Origin: Proteobacteria bacterium UBA2383
GTDB taxonomy: Bacteria; Pseudomonadota; Gammaproteobacteria; Competibacterales; Competibacteraceae
DNA length: 36,615 nt
Direction of reading: 5' to 3'
Assembly: GCA_002343485.1 (NCBI GenBank)
Contig: DDST01000096.1
Coordinates: forward strand, 1 to 36,615
Both the position numbers and the translations under genes were made by a program. Shown here in pieces: positions 15,810 through 24,711 of the stretch. The notes under the pieces were generated by a model. That model was given only the letters and a program-made list of their open reading frames with translations, ran no database searches and was not told the DNA's origin. Each line of letters begins with the position of its first letter. Positions within the stretch are counted from its first letter, which is position 1.

Positions 15810-17369
15810 TCACAGCCGCCGCATTTTGATATCGAGGATTTGAATCCGGTAAGCGATTTGCCTTGGAGTCATGCCCAGCAACCGGGCAGCCTTGGCTTGC
15901 ACCCAGCCCGCCTGCTCCAGAGCGGCAATCACCCGATCCCGCTCATCCAGATCCGGATTGTCCAGGTCTGTGTTGTTCGGGGAAGGAGAAAGTATTGCAT
16001 GTGCAGCACCACGAGGGTTCAGCCCGCTTAACTCAATCACATCTTGCGCGATTACACCGTTAGTGCTCATGATTGCGCTGCGTTCCAAGCAATTTTCCAA
16101 TTCGCGGACGTTGCCCGGCCAGGAATGGCGCATCAGCAAACGGATAGCGTTGTCAGTGATGGCCAGCATCCGCCCCTGCTGTTTACCAATTTTCTCCACG
16201 AGAAACCGTGCCAGATCGGGAATATCCTCTTGGCGCTCGCGCAAAGCCGGCATAAAGATCGGCATAACGTTGAGCCGGTAGTACAAATCTTCCCGGAAAT
16301 GCCCTGCATCTACCGCTGATTCCAGATCGCGGTTGGTGGCAGCGATAACCCGCACGTCCACCCGCAGGGTCTGGCTACTGCCAACCCGCTCTAGCTCGCC
16401 CTCTTGCAAGACTCGTAGCAGCTTGGCCTGAAAGGTCAGGGAAATATCACCGATTTCATCCAGAAACAGGGTGCCCCCGTGAGCCTGTTCAAAACGGCCT
16501 TTGCGCTGGTTAACAGCGCCAGTAAACGCACCTTTTTCATGCCCGAACAATTCCGATTCCAGCAAATTGTCTGGTAGCGCTGCACAGTTTAGTTTGACCA
16601 ACGGTCCGCCAGAACGTGGTGAATTATAATGAATGGCGCAAGCAATCAATTCTTTACCGGTACCTGACTCACCGCGAATCAGCACCGTAGTGTTCCATTT
16701 TGCGACCTGCCGTACCTGCTCAAATACTCGCTGCATCGACAAGCTGTGGCCGACCATACTGTCAAAACCATGCTGGCCGCGCACCACGCGCCGCAAACTG
16801 TCGCGCTCGGCGGTCAGCACTCTGCGCTCACGCTCGGCCTCCCAGGCAGCACACACACCATTGGCAATCAGGTTAGCAACCATCTCCAGAAAACGGGCAC
16901 GTTCCGGCAACCATTGGTCACAACGAGGCGGTTGTGCTGCCAATACCCCAGAATAACGGCCCGAGCCAGCTCGAATCGGCACACCGATGAGCGGCAACTC
17001 CCGATCGTAAAGATGCAAGCGATCAAGAAAACGCGGCTCATCGGCAAGACGCCGTATCATTACCTGCTGGCCGCGTTCTAACACCATCCCCAATACGCCT
17101 TCACCTGGCAGGTAACTCACCGGTTCGTGTTCACCCGGCCGCTGGCCATGAATGGCGCTGACCAGAAGGGTGCCGCTATCCGGATCTACCAGCGAAACCG
17201 TACCGCGCTGAAACTCACCGTGCTCATGCAAGATGTGTAAAACCTGGTCAAGGGTTTCCCATACCGGATTGGGACTGCTCAGGATCTGGCTAACCTGGAA
17301 TAAAGCTGCCAGTTCAATTTCCAGTAGCGCTGGCCAATCCACAGCGTTCTCCACAGCAACGGCGCTCAA
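15810..17369 (-). CDS. nifA: Nif-specific sigma-54-dependent activator NifA
   Basis: NifA binds TGT-N10-ACA sites and uses ATP to open sigma-54 promoters of nif genes. The 519-residue product has an N-terminal GAF domain (about 22-175), an AAA+ domain with Walker A GESGTGKE (233-240) and the sigma-54-contacting GAFTGA (280-285), and a C-terminal Fis-type helix-turn-helix (about 475-519). The linker after the AAA+ domain lacks the multi-cysteine motif of oxygen-sensitive NifA proteins, which fits control by NifL. The start is a TTG whose last two bases are shared with the nifL stop (TTGA), implying translational coupling to nifL. Confidence 0.96.
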   Translation of the reverse strand: MSAVAVENAVDWPALLEIELAALFQVSQILSSPNPVWETLDQVLHILHEHGEFQRGTVSLVDPDSGTLLVSAIHGQRPGEHEPVSYLPGEGVLGMVLERGQQVMIRRLADEPRFLDRLHLYDRELPLIGVPIRAGSGRYSGVLAAQPPRCDQWLPERARFLEMVANLIANGVCAAWEAERERRVLTAERDSLRRVVRGQHGFDSMVGHSLSMQRVFEQVRQVAKWNTTVLIRGESGTGKELIACAIHYNSPRSGGPLVKLNCAALPDNLLESELFGHEKGAFTGAVNQRKGRFEQAHGGTLFLDEIGDISLTFQAKLLRVLQEGELERVGSSQTLRVDVRVIAATNRDLESAVDAGHFREDLYYRLNVMPIFMPALRERQEDIPDLARFLVEKIGKQQGRMLAITDNAIRLLMRHSWPGNVRELENCLERSAIMSTNGVIAQDVIELSGLNPRGAAHAILSPSPNNTDLDNPDLDERDRVIAALEQAGWVQAKAARLLGMTPRQIAYRIQILDIKMRRL

Positions 17370-18961
17370 GTACTCTGCTCATCACGATCTTCATACTTGA
17401 TGGGCAGCGATACCTGCCAGCGGCAGCCAGCAGTGTAATCAGGATCAAGACGAATCACTCCTCGTTGTTCATTAACCACCTCCTGCACCATAGCTAGACC
17501 CAAACCCACATGGGTAGTAGGGCGCTTAGTGGTAAAGAACGGCTCAAAGATCTGCCAATGAAGATCTGGAGGTATTCCCGGCCCGCTATCCTCAATCACC
17601 ACAAACACCGCTTGCTCCTCGATACCAGTGGCGATACGCAGTTCACGCGGTTTATGACGATTGCTCTCGATAGCGTCCAAGGCATTGTCAAACAACTGTT
17701 TGAACATGCCACGCAGGCGGCTAATGCGCGCGGTAATGGCAGGCAATATGGGTGTTGGTTTCCAATCCACGATCGTGCCGCTCGCCAGTAAGCGCTGCTT
17801 GCACAATTCCAGAATTTCTCGTAGTAGTTGATTGATATTGACCGGCGCCATCGCTTCCGGAGGCACTTCCGGAACCAGCTCTCGTAGCCGTTCCAGGGCT
17901 GCTTGGCCAGTGGTAGCCGCCTGGCTCAAGGCATGGCGGAGGGCCGGATCGGCCTTCACTCCGCGTCGTTGCATGAGGTCATAAGCAGCATTAATCAGGT
18001 TCAGCGGCCCCTGCATCTGGAAAATCGAAGCTTGTAGCGCTTCGCGCATACTGCGCACCCGTTCCTGCTCGGCGAGCAAGGCGCGCATAGCGTTCATTCC
18101 TACCGCTTCCTGCTGGCGTTTCAACGCTGTGATTTCATTGGCCATGAGCAACAGGTAAGTTTGGCGCACCGGCTTGAAAAAAGTCGCAGCACTACTGTCC
18201 TGTTCGCGGAACCAGACACCCGAACAGGAAAACCAGCGCGGTTGACCCTTACCACCGGGATCAAAGCTGACCTCCTTGTCACGGAAGCCTTGCTCTGCAT
18301 GGGAACCCCACGGGAAAGTTTCACCCAGGGTCTCGCGCAGAGCGTGCAGAAATTCTGCCGCAGGTTCCCGGACTCGCAGGTCACCGACCAGCTTCTTGTA
18401 TTCATGATTGTCGAGAATCACTCGCCCATTTTCATCAAGCAGGGCAATGATCGCAGGCGCGGCATCCACCATCGATTCAATCAACGCCTTCTGATAGTGC
18501 AGCTGCTGCTCCAAGTGGTGCATTGCAGTCACATCGCGGTGAATGCCAAGAAAATAGGTGCTTTTTGCCCATTCGTCGCGAACAGGCATGGCCGTGAGTT
18601 CCGCCAGATAGACCGTGGAATGGTTGCGGCGGTTAACCAGCAGCCCGGTCCATGGCTTGCCGCGTTTGAGTTGCCGCCACATTTGCTCATAGACTTGAGC
18701 AGGTGTGCATTGGTCAGAGAGCATCGTGGTGTTTTTGCCTAACACCTCCTGCGAGGTATACCCGGTGACTTCGGTAAAGGCATGATTTACGTAAAGAATA
18801 TTTGCGGCAGAGTCGGTAATGCAGACAGCAGTTGTCAATTGATCCACCACTTGGGCGAACACCCAAGGTGGCAAGGTGTTAGCAGGTGCAACGGGTTGCG
18901 CCTTTTCCTCCTCGGTTTCGATAGAAGCGTAGCCGAATACTTTGTGATCATTCTTAGCCAT
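17366..18961 (-). CDS. nifL: Nitrogen fixation redox/ammonium sensor NifL
   Basis: NifL is a flavoprotein anti-activator that binds and inhibits NifA under oxidising or nitrogen-replete conditions. The frame shows an N-terminal PAS domain (FAD-type; LTTAVCITDSAANILYVNHAF), a second PAS region (PAIIALLDENGRVILDNH), a helical linker and a C-terminal GHKL ATP-binding domain with DNALDAIE and EDSGPGIP motifs. The ATG at 18961 (531 residues) gives a length close to A. vinelandii NifL. The same frame extends to ATGs at 18976 and 19048, where the extra 30 residues do not resemble NifL. No sigma-54 element was found upstream. Confidence 0.93.
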   Translation of the reverse strand: MAKNDHKVFGYASIETEEEKAQPVAPANTLPPWVFAQVVDQLTTAVCITDSAANILYVNHAFTEVTGYTSQEVLGKNTTMLSDQCTPAQVYEQMWRQLKRGKPWTGLLVNRRNHSTVYLAELTAMPVRDEWAKSTYFLGIHRDVTAMHHLEQQLHYQKALIESMVDAAPAIIALLDENGRVILDNHEYKKLVGDLRVREPAAEFLHALRETLGETFPWGSHAEQGFRDKEVSFDPGGKGQPRWFSCSGVWFREQDSSAATFFKPVRQTYLLLMANEITALKRQQEAVGMNAMRALLAEQERVRSMREALQASIFQMQGPLNLINAAYDLMQRRGVKADPALRHALSQAATTGQAALERLRELVPEVPPEAMAPVNINQLLREILELCKQRLLASGTIVDWKPTPILPAITARISRLRGMFKQLFDNALDAIESNRHKPRELRIATGIEEQAVFVVIEDSGPGIPPDLHWQIFEPFFTTKRPTTHVGLGLAMVQEVVNEQRGVIRLDPDYTAGCRWQVSLPIKYEDRDEQST

Positions 18962-19148
18962 AGATGTGCTCGGCATGGTGGAGTGGCTGGGACAAGGTAG
19001 ATGAAGAGCTAATGCAATTGCGCGGCCAAGATAGGTATTAAGTCTCATACGCTAGGTACCGGGTATCAATTACCAGACATTTTGCTTCCCGCCTGATACC
19101 TAAGCCATGCAGCATTTATCACAACCAACCCCCTTTTATGTTGTGAAA

Positions 19149-19164
19149 TGTCGTAAACCTCACA
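19149..19164. promoter_or_regulatory. NifA upstream activator site for rnf
   Basis: TGTCGTAAACCTCACA fits TGT-N10-ACA. It lies about 80 bp before the rnfA -24 element. It is embedded in overlapping inverted repeats: TCACAAC (19119-19125) with GTTGTGA (19140-19146), and TTGTGA (19141-19146) with TCACAA (19160-19165). Confidence 0.7.
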
Positions 19165-19242
19165 ATCTACAGGCCATCTTCAGGGTAAGACCGGCACTAA
19201 CAACATATTGAATCCGTTATAAATGACAAATATTTAGGCCGT

Positions 19243-19258
19243 TGGCGCGGTTGTTGCG
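19243..19258 (+). promoter_or_regulatory. Sigma-54 promoter of rnfABCDGEH
   Basis: TGGCGCGGTTGTTGCG has the exact GG-N10-GC arrangement with TTGC at -12. Predicted transcription start is near 19269, about 20 nt before the rnfA ATG. Confidence 0.85.
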
Positions 19259-19289
19259 AAGGGCAGGGTCAGGAACGCGGAGGGCTGTC

Positions 19290-19871
19290 ATGCGCGATTA
19301 TCTGTTCATTCTGCTAGGCGCGGCACTGGTCAACAATGTCGTTTTGGTGCGCTTTCTAGGGCTATGTCCCTTTATGGGCGTTTCCAGCAAGATCGACTCC
19401 GCCCTGGGCATGGGCATGGCCACCACCTTTGTCTTGACTCTGGCAGTGAGCGCCAGCTGGCTCCTAGAACACTACGTGCTTATCCCGCTGGATATTCAGT
19501 TCTTGCGCATTCTGGCGTTCATCCTGGTGATCGCCGCCTTGGTGCAGTTCACCGAAATGTTCGTCCGCAAGGCCAGCCCAAGCCTCTATCAAGCCTTGGG
19601 TATCTATTTGCCGCTGATCACCACCAATTGCGCCGTGTTCGGTATGGCGCTTCTCAATGTCCAGCAAAAACATGATTTTTTAAGCAGTTTGCTCTACGGC
19701 TTTGGGTCAGCGCTGGGATTCACACTGGTGATGGCATTGTTTGCCGGGATCCGGGAGCGGCTGGCGCTGGCCAATGTACCCGCCGCTTTCACCGGCGCCC
19801 CTATCGCTTTCATCACCGCCGGTCTGTTAGCGCTGGCGTTCATGGGTTTTGCTGGGCTACCGGTACGCTAA
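19290..19871 (+). CDS. rnfA: Rnf complex membrane subunit RnfA
   Basis: Six-helix membrane subunit of the Rnf ion-translocating ferredoxin:NAD+ oxidoreductase. The 193-residue protein begins MRDYLFILLGAALVNNVVLVRFLG, with the conserved NNVVLVRFLGLCPFMG that includes Cys26, and a second cysteine in TTNCAVFG. The ATG at 19290 follows GGAGGG at 19279-19284, so the longer frame from 19242 is rejected; it also begins inside the promoter. It is first in rnfABCDGEH, which in diazotrophs supplies low-potential electrons to nitrogenase. Confidence 0.96.
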   Translation: MRDYLFILLGAALVNNVVLVRFLGLCPFMGVSSKIDSALGMGMATTFVLTLAVSASWLLEHYVLIPLDIQFLRILAFILVIAALVQFTEMFVRKASPSLYQALGIYLPLITTNCAVFGMALLNVQQKHDFLSSLLYGFGSALGFTLVMALFAGIRERLALANVPAAFTGAPIAFITAGLLALAFMGFAGLPVR

Positions 19872-19887
19872 AGGAGAGGGTAATAAC

Positions 19888-20415
19888 ATGATTGCTGCCA
19901 TTACTACTTTGACCAGCCTCGGTCTGCTGCTGGGCATGTTGTTGAGTCTAGCGGCCCGCTTTTTCCAGGTGCCGGACAATGCCTTGCGCGAAGAACTCAT
20001 GGAACTGCTGCCGGGAGTGAATTGCGGGCAGTGTGGTTATCCTGGGTGTGGTGGTGCGGCGGATGCCTTGATAGCCGGTACGGCTTCGCCTGCACTATGC
20101 CCGCCCGGCGGGCGGGCGTTAGCACAATCGCTGGCATCCAAGCTGGGACGGACGCTGGAAGGCGCCGGTGATGGACCGCCGTTGCTGGCCGAAATCGACG
20201 AGAGCCGCTGTATCGGCTGTGCCCATTGCGGCAAACGTTGTCCGACCGACGCCATTGTCGGTGCGTCCAAACAGATTCATTTCGTCTTTCAGGAAGCCTG
20301 CATGGGGTGTGGACTGTGCATCGAAGTCTGTCCGACCGAGTGTCTGCAACTTCGCCCGCAAACGCCTACTTTCGCAACGTGGTACTGGCCCAAGCCGGTA
20401 CTGCAAGGAGTATGA
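19888..20415 (+). CDS. rnfB: Rnf complex ferredoxin-like subunit RnfB
   Basis: RnfB carries electrons between ferredoxin and the rest of Rnf. The 175-residue protein has an N-terminal membrane anchor (1-26), an ASC-type 4Fe-4S motif (Cys46, Cys49, Cys54, Cys71) and two ferredoxin clusters (Cys108/111/114/118 and Cys138/141/144/148). It starts at 19888 after AGGAGAG and follows rnfA by 16 bp. Complete with no missing ligands. Confidence 0.96.
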   Translation: MIAAITTLTSLGLLLGMLLSLAARFFQVPDNALREELMELLPGVNCGQCGYPGCGGAADALIAGTASPALCPPGGRALAQSLASKLGRTLEGAGDGPPLLAEIDESRCIGCAHCGKRCPTDAIVGASKQIHFVFQEACMGCGLCIEVCPTECLQLRPQTPTFATWYWPKPVLQGV

Positions 20416-20418
20416 GCA

Positions 20419-21894
20419 ATGATGCGTCTTCATGGCTTCCGGGGAGGTGTCCATCCGCCCGGTCAAAAACATCTCAGCGCTGAGCGGCCGATTGAATCCC
20501 TACCGCTGCCGTCGCGCCTGTATATTCCATTGCAACAACATGCAGGCGCACCGGCACTGCCGGTTGTGACGGCTGGGCAGCGCGTCGCCAAGGGCGAGTT
20601 AATCGCCCGGGAACATGGCGTGACCTCCGCACCGCTCCACGCACCCAGTTCCGGTACGGTCGCCGCCATCGGCGGCTTCACGGCGCCTCACGCTTCAGGA
20701 TTGCCGTTGCCGGCCATTCTCCTCGATACCGACGGCGAGGAGCGCTGGATCGAGAGTGAGCCGTTGCCTGATCCGTTCAGCCTCAGTCCCGAAGAGGTCG
20801 CTCACCGGGTTGGCGCAGCGGGCATCGTCGGCATGGGCGGCGCCAACTTCCCGGCAGCAGTCAAGCTCAGTAAGGCCCGGCAAGCCGGTGTGCATACGCT
20901 TGTGGTCAACGGCGCAGAATGTGAGCCGTATGTGACGTGCGACGACCGGCTGATGCGTGAGCGGGCGGAAGCGATCATCGATGGTACCGCAATCATGCTC
21001 CATGCCCTGCAAGCGCCGCGTGCATTGATCGCGATTGAGGACAATAAGCCCGAGGCGATTCAGATCATGCGTGATGCCTGCCGGCAGGATGCCCGCATCG
21101 AGGTCTTGAGTTTAGCCAGCCGTTATCCGGCAGGTTCGGCCAAGCAGTTGATTCAATCGCTCAGCGGCCTGGAAACACCCTCCGGGGGACGTGGCACCGA
21201 TACCGGTTTACTGGTGCATAACGTGGGGACGGTCTATTCGGCGCATCGGGCATTGCGCTACGGTCAGCCGCTGATCTCACGTATTGTCACGGTCAGCGGT
21301 GGCGCAGTGGCCGAACCACGCAATCTGGAGGTTCCTCTCGGGGCGCTGGTGGCTGACCTGCTTAACTACTGCGGTGGCATTGCCAGCGAAGATTGCGCTC
21401 GGCTGCTGATGGGCGGGCCGATGATGGGACAACCGTTGCCTGGCATTGAAGTGCCGGTCATCAAAGGCACGAATGGCATTCTGGCGCTGACCGCTGCTGA
21501 GGCGGGTGAGGCGCACCCGTCATCGCCATGCATCCGTTGCGGGCGCTGTGTGGAAGTCTGTCCGATGGGCTTACTACCGCTGGAAATGTCCAAGCGGGCG
21601 CATCACGAAGATTGGTTAGGGGTTCAGTCGCTCGGCCTGAGCGACTGTATGTCCTGCGGCTCCTGTGCCTATGCGTGTCCATCGCACATTCCATTGCCGC
21701 AATACTTTGCCTTTGCGCGAGGCAAGCTGGCGGAGCAACGCCGTGAGGAGCGCAAGTCCGCGCATATCCGTGCATTGATGGAACAGCGGCAGGCGCGCTT
21801 TGAGCGGCAGGAACAGGCCAAGGCGGAAGCGGCTGCTAAGCGCAAGGCGGCGAAGAAATCGCGGGCAGTTGTGGTGGAAGAGGATGACGAATGA
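20419..21894 (+). CDS. rnfC: Rnf complex NADH-binding subunit RnfC
   Basis: RnfC is the peripheral subunit that exchanges electrons with NAD(H). The 491-residue product has an N-terminal barrel-sandwich region, the glycine-rich GMGGANFPAAVK (138-149) of the NuoF-like nucleotide/FMN domain, a SLBB-like middle and two 4Fe-4S motifs (Cys371/374/377/381 and Cys410/413/416/420). It lacks the long Ala/Lys repeat tail of E. coli RsxC, ending instead in a short charged tail with EEDDE. AAGGAG precedes the first ATG; the next codon is also ATG. Confidence 0.95.
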   Translation: MMRLHGFRGGVHPPGQKHLSAERPIESLPLPSRLYIPLQQHAGAPALPVVTAGQRVAKGELIAREHGVTSAPLHAPSSGTVAAIGGFTAPHASGLPLPAILLDTDGEERWIESEPLPDPFSLSPEEVAHRVGAAGIVGMGGANFPAAVKLSKARQAGVHTLVVNGAECEPYVTCDDRLMRERAEAIIDGTAIMLHALQAPRALIAIEDNKPEAIQIMRDACRQDARIEVLSLASRYPAGSAKQLIQSLSGLETPSGGRGTDTGLLVHNVGTVYSAHRALRYGQPLISRIVTVSGGAVAEPRNLEVPLGALVADLLNYCGGIASEDCARLLMGGPMMGQPLPGIEVPVIKGTNGILALTAAEAGEAHPSSPCIRCGRCVEVCPMGLLPLEMSKRAHHEDWLGVQSLGLSDCMSCGSCAYACPSHIPLPQYFAFARGKLAEQRREERKSAHIRALMEQRQARFERQEQAKAEAAAKRKAAKKSRAVVVEEDDE

Positions 21895-23012
21895 AAGTCA
21901 ATTCACTGGCGGGCGCTCCTCATGCCCATGACGGTGATAGCGTATCGCGGTTGATGGGCAGGGTGTTGCTGGCGCTCTTGCCCGCCACTGTTTATGGCGC
22001 CGTCCTATTTGGCTGGCCCGCATTGAATCTACTGGCGATCACCGTGCTGGTCTGTCTAGGGTGTGAGGCCGGTTGCCTGTGGCTGGCGGGGCGTTCCGTT
22101 CGATGGGGTATCATGGACGGTTCAGCGCTGTTGACTGGAGTGTTATTGGCGTTGTCATTGCCACCCTGGGCGCCGTGGTGGATCGGTGCTATCGGCGGCG
22201 GTTTCGCTATTGTGGCCGGCAAACAGGTGTTCGGGGGCACCGGTCAGAACATTTTCAATCCGGCCATGCTGGCGCGGGTGATGCTGCTGGTATCGTTCCC
22301 GGTGGAGATGACCACCTGGCTGGAGCCGCACCCGTGGCTGTCTGGATCCGCACCCTCCTTCCTGGAGGGGCTGCAAGTGACCTTTGGCCATTTCACCTTC
22401 ACTGACGGCATGACGGGCGCCACCATTCTCGGCCATGCCCGTACCGAATTGGTCATGAATCACCCTCTCAGTCAGGCCCTACCAGGGCATTACCAGCCGG
22501 GATTCGCTGCTATCGGGTGGACCGGGGGCAGTCTGGGGGAAACATCAGCTGCATTGATCCTGTTGGGCGGATTGTGGCTGTTATGGCAGCGAGCGATCAC
22601 CTGGGAGATTCCTGCCGCTATGCTGGGCACGGTGCTGGTGCTAGCCAGTGTTTTTCATTGGGTTAATCCCGAGCGCTTCGCTGACCCAGTACTCCATCTT
22701 CTATCAGGCAGCCTGATGCTGGGGGCCTTCTTCATCGCCACGGACCCGGTGACCTCACCGGTAGCGCGGATCGGGCAGGTTGTGTTCGGCATCGGCTGTG
22801 GCGCATTGGTGTATATCATCCGCACTTGGGGCGGTTATCCCGAGGGGGTCGCATTCGCCGTGGTGCTGATGAATGCCGCCGCTCCGTTGATCGATCATTA
22901 CTTCCGCCCGCGCGCTTATGGACGAACCTGGCGCGGCCAGCCGCGGCCGGTTCCGGAGCGCGCTAAAAAGCGTGCAGCCGTGAGCCGGGATTCCGGGAGT
23001 GGACCCGCATGA
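21891..23012 (+). CDS. rnfD: Rnf complex membrane flavoprotein RnfD
   Basis: Integral membrane subunit with covalently bound FMN. The 373-residue protein has about ten hydrophobic helices. The TDGMTGATIL segment at 171-180 holds the Thr used for phosphoester-linked FMN (probably Thr178). The conserved GTGQNIFNPAMLARV is at 116-130. It starts inside the rnfC stop (ATGA). The C-terminus is a basic tail after about residue 340. Confidence 0.95.
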   Translation: MKVNSLAGAPHAHDGDSVSRLMGRVLLALLPATVYGAVLFGWPALNLLAITVLVCLGCEAGCLWLAGRSVRWGIMDGSALLTGVLLALSLPPWAPWWIGAIGGGFAIVAGKQVFGGTGQNIFNPAMLARVMLLVSFPVEMTTWLEPHPWLSGSAPSFLEGLQVTFGHFTFTDGMTGATILGHARTELVMNHPLSQALPGHYQPGFAAIGWTGGSLGETSAALILLGGLWLLWQRAITWEIPAAMLGTVLVLASVFHWVNPERFADPVLHLLSGSLMLGAFFIATDPVTSPVARIGQVVFGIGCGALVYIIRTWGGYPEGVAFAVVLMNAAAPLIDHYFRPRAYGRTWRGQPRPVPERAKKRAAVSRDSGSGPA

Positions 23013-23656
23013 CCGTCCTCCGTCACTGGTTGAAACCGGAAGGCCGGCAAACCTTGGGTTATCACGCCGCATTGCTGGGCGGTGTGGCGTTGCTGGTCAG
23101 CACCGCCATCAGCGTCGCTGATTGGTTGACCCGTGTGGATATCACTCAGCGTCAATTGGAGGATTTGCAAGCCACTTTGCAACAAGTGGTTCCAGCCAGC
23201 TATTACGATAACGATCTGGTGCGGGATACTGTGACTATCAACGATGGTGGCCGGGCAGTCACGGTCTACCGGGCACGACGCAAGGGTCAGGTGCAAGCCG
23301 TGAGCTACCAGGTCACGGCTCCAGGCTATGGCAGTTCGGAGATGGTGATGATTGTCGGGGTGGATCGTAATGGGACCTTGTTAGGGGTGCGGGTCATCAG
23401 TCATGCCGAGACGCCGGGGCTGGGCGACAAGATTGAGACCAGCAAGTCCGATTGGATTCTGGGTTTCAGCGGCCGCTCTCTGAACGATCCGCCACCTGAT
23501 CGATGGGGCGTCAAGAAGGACGGTGGGGTGTTTGATCAGTTCACCGGCGCTACCATCACGCCGCGAGGCGTGGTCAAGGCCGTCAAGGGTGGATTGGAAT
23601 TCTTCACCAGCCACCGTGCAATGTTGTTGGATGAATCGAGTGGAGGGAAAGGCTGA
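23009..23656 (+). CDS. rnfG: Rnf complex periplasmic flavoprotein RnfG
   Basis: Single-span subunit with a periplasmic FMN-binding domain. The 215-residue product has a membrane helix at about 20-38 and the flavin attachment motif TGATITPRGVV (179-189), with Thr182 the likely FMN site. Segments such as HAETPGLGDKI (132-142) are typical of the family. It overlaps rnfD by four bases and rnfE by one. Confidence 0.95.
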   Translation: MTVLRHWLKPEGRQTLGYHAALLGGVALLVSTAISVADWLTRVDITQRQLEDLQATLQQVVPASYYDNDLVRDTVTINDGGRAVTVYRARRKGQVQAVSYQVTAPGYGSSEMVMIVGVDRNGTLLGVRVISHAETPGLGDKIETSKSDWILGFSGRSLNDPPPDRWGVKKDGGVFDQFTGATITPRGVVKAVKGGLEFFTSHRAMLLDESSGGKG

Positions 23657-24330
23657 TGAGCGATTATCGCGGTATCTTCGCTGACGGTTTATGGAACAAC
23701 AATGTGGTGCTGACCCAGATGCTGGCGCTATGTCCACTGATGGCAGTGACCACCACCGCCACCAATGGTCTCGGTATGGGGTTAGCCACTACGGGCGTTC
23801 TTTTAGCATCCAACCTCGTCATTGCCAGCCTGCGTGACTTTGTAGCTCAAGAAGTGCGCATTCCGGTGTTCGTGCTGTTGATTGCATCGTTGGTGACGCT
23901 AGCCGATATGGCGATCAACGCCTGGTTGCACGAGTTATACAAAGTACTCGGTCTATTTATCCCATTGATTGTCGTCAACTGCTGTGTGTTGGGCCGCGCC
24001 GAGTCGTTCGCCTCCAGACAACAAGTGCTGGCCTCTGCAGCGGATGGTCTGGCAATGGGATTGGGCTATACCCTGGCGTTAGTGCTCATTGGCAGTTGCC
24101 GCGAGGTATTGGGCAGCGCCACCTTATTCGCGCATGCCTCGCTGCTATTGGGTGATGGTTTCGCCTTTCTAGAAACGACCTTGATCCAGGATTACAAAGG
24201 CTTTCTGCTGATGCTATTGCCGCCGGGCGGGTTTTTGGTGCTGGGCTTTTTGCTGGCGGGCAAGCGGGCGATGGAACAGGCGGCCAAAAGAAGCAAGGTG
24301 AAAGAAGAATTTCACTGTAGTGTCCAATAA
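23656..24330 (+). CDS. rnfE: Rnf complex membrane subunit RnfE
   Basis: RnfE is the RnfA-like membrane partner in Rnf. The 224-residue product has six helices, the NNVVLTQMLALCPLMAVTT segment (15-33) and VNCCVLGRAESFAS (about 109-122), both containing the conserved cysteines that bind the intramembrane iron-sulfur site with RnfA. It starts one base into the rnfG stop (TGATG). The C-terminus is lysine-rich. Confidence 0.95.
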   Translation: MSDYRGIFADGLWNNNVVLTQMLALCPLMAVTTTATNGLGMGLATTGVLLASNLVIASLRDFVAQEVRIPVFVLLIASLVTLADMAINAWLHELYKVLGLFIPLIVVNCCVLGRAESFASRQQVLASAADGLAMGLGYTLALVLIGSCREVLGSATLFAHASLLLGDGFAFLETTLIQDYKGFLLMLLPPGGFLVLGFLLAGKRAMEQAAKRSKVKEEFHCSVQ

Positions 24331-24396
24331 GTTGGTTTATGCGAATGGCAAAATCTCGCGATTGCAATAAGCAGCATCGGGTAATGGGAGGGGTCT

Positions 24397-24687
24397 ATGC
24401 AAGTCAGCGTCGCTTATGCCGAACCAGGGCAACAACTCTGGCTACCGGTGGACGTGCCGGAGGGGAGTACGGTGCAACAGGCGATTGAGTCGTCGGGTGT
24501 TTTGACTCGTTGCCCGCATCTGAATCTCAAAAAGCACCGGATTGGTATTTTCGGAAAAATCACCAAACTCACCGCACCGCTGGAAGCCGGGGATCGTATA
24601 GAAATCTATCGGCCCATCACTGTCGATCCCAAGACGGTGCCGCAGCGGAAAATTGCTCTGAATGATGATGAGGATGACGATGATTGA
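24397..24687 (+). CDS. rnfH: RnfH family protein
   Basis: A 96-residue protein of the RnfH/UPF0125 beta-grasp family, with the conserved YAEPGQQLWLPVDVPEG (5-21) and GIFGKITKL...GDRIEIYRP segments. Its exact role is unclear; in A. vinelandii rnfH closes the nif-linked rnf1 operon, the same position as here. It follows rnfE by 66 bp with a GGGAGGGG ribosome site. The C-terminus is a run of Asp/Glu. Confidence 0.93.
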   Translation: MQVSVAYAEPGQQLWLPVDVPEGSTVQQAIESSGVLTRCPHLNLKKHRIGIFGKITKLTAPLEAGDRIEIYRPITVDPKTVPQRKIALNDDEDDDD

Positions 24688-24689
24688 CG

Positions 24690-24706
24690 ATCAACCAGCC
24701 GTTGAT
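24690..24706. terminator. Weak hairpin between rnfH and the convergent protease gene
   Basis: ATCAAC-CAGCC-GTTGAT forms a 6-bp stem in the 24-bp gap between convergent genes. No T-tract follows on either strand, so termination is only suggested by position. Confidence 0.3.
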
Positions 24707-24711
24707 TTGCA

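Noticed and set aside
15738..15827. AAAATGCGG / CCGCATTTT inverted repeat around the nifA stop
   Set aside because: A 9-bp repeat with a 72-bp spacer partly inside coding sequence is not a convincing terminator.
19160..19165. CRP- or FNR-like site from TTGTGA/TCACAA repeats
   Set aside because: The spacing (13 bp between half-sites) fits neither TGTGA-N6-TCACA nor TTGAT-N4-ATCAA.
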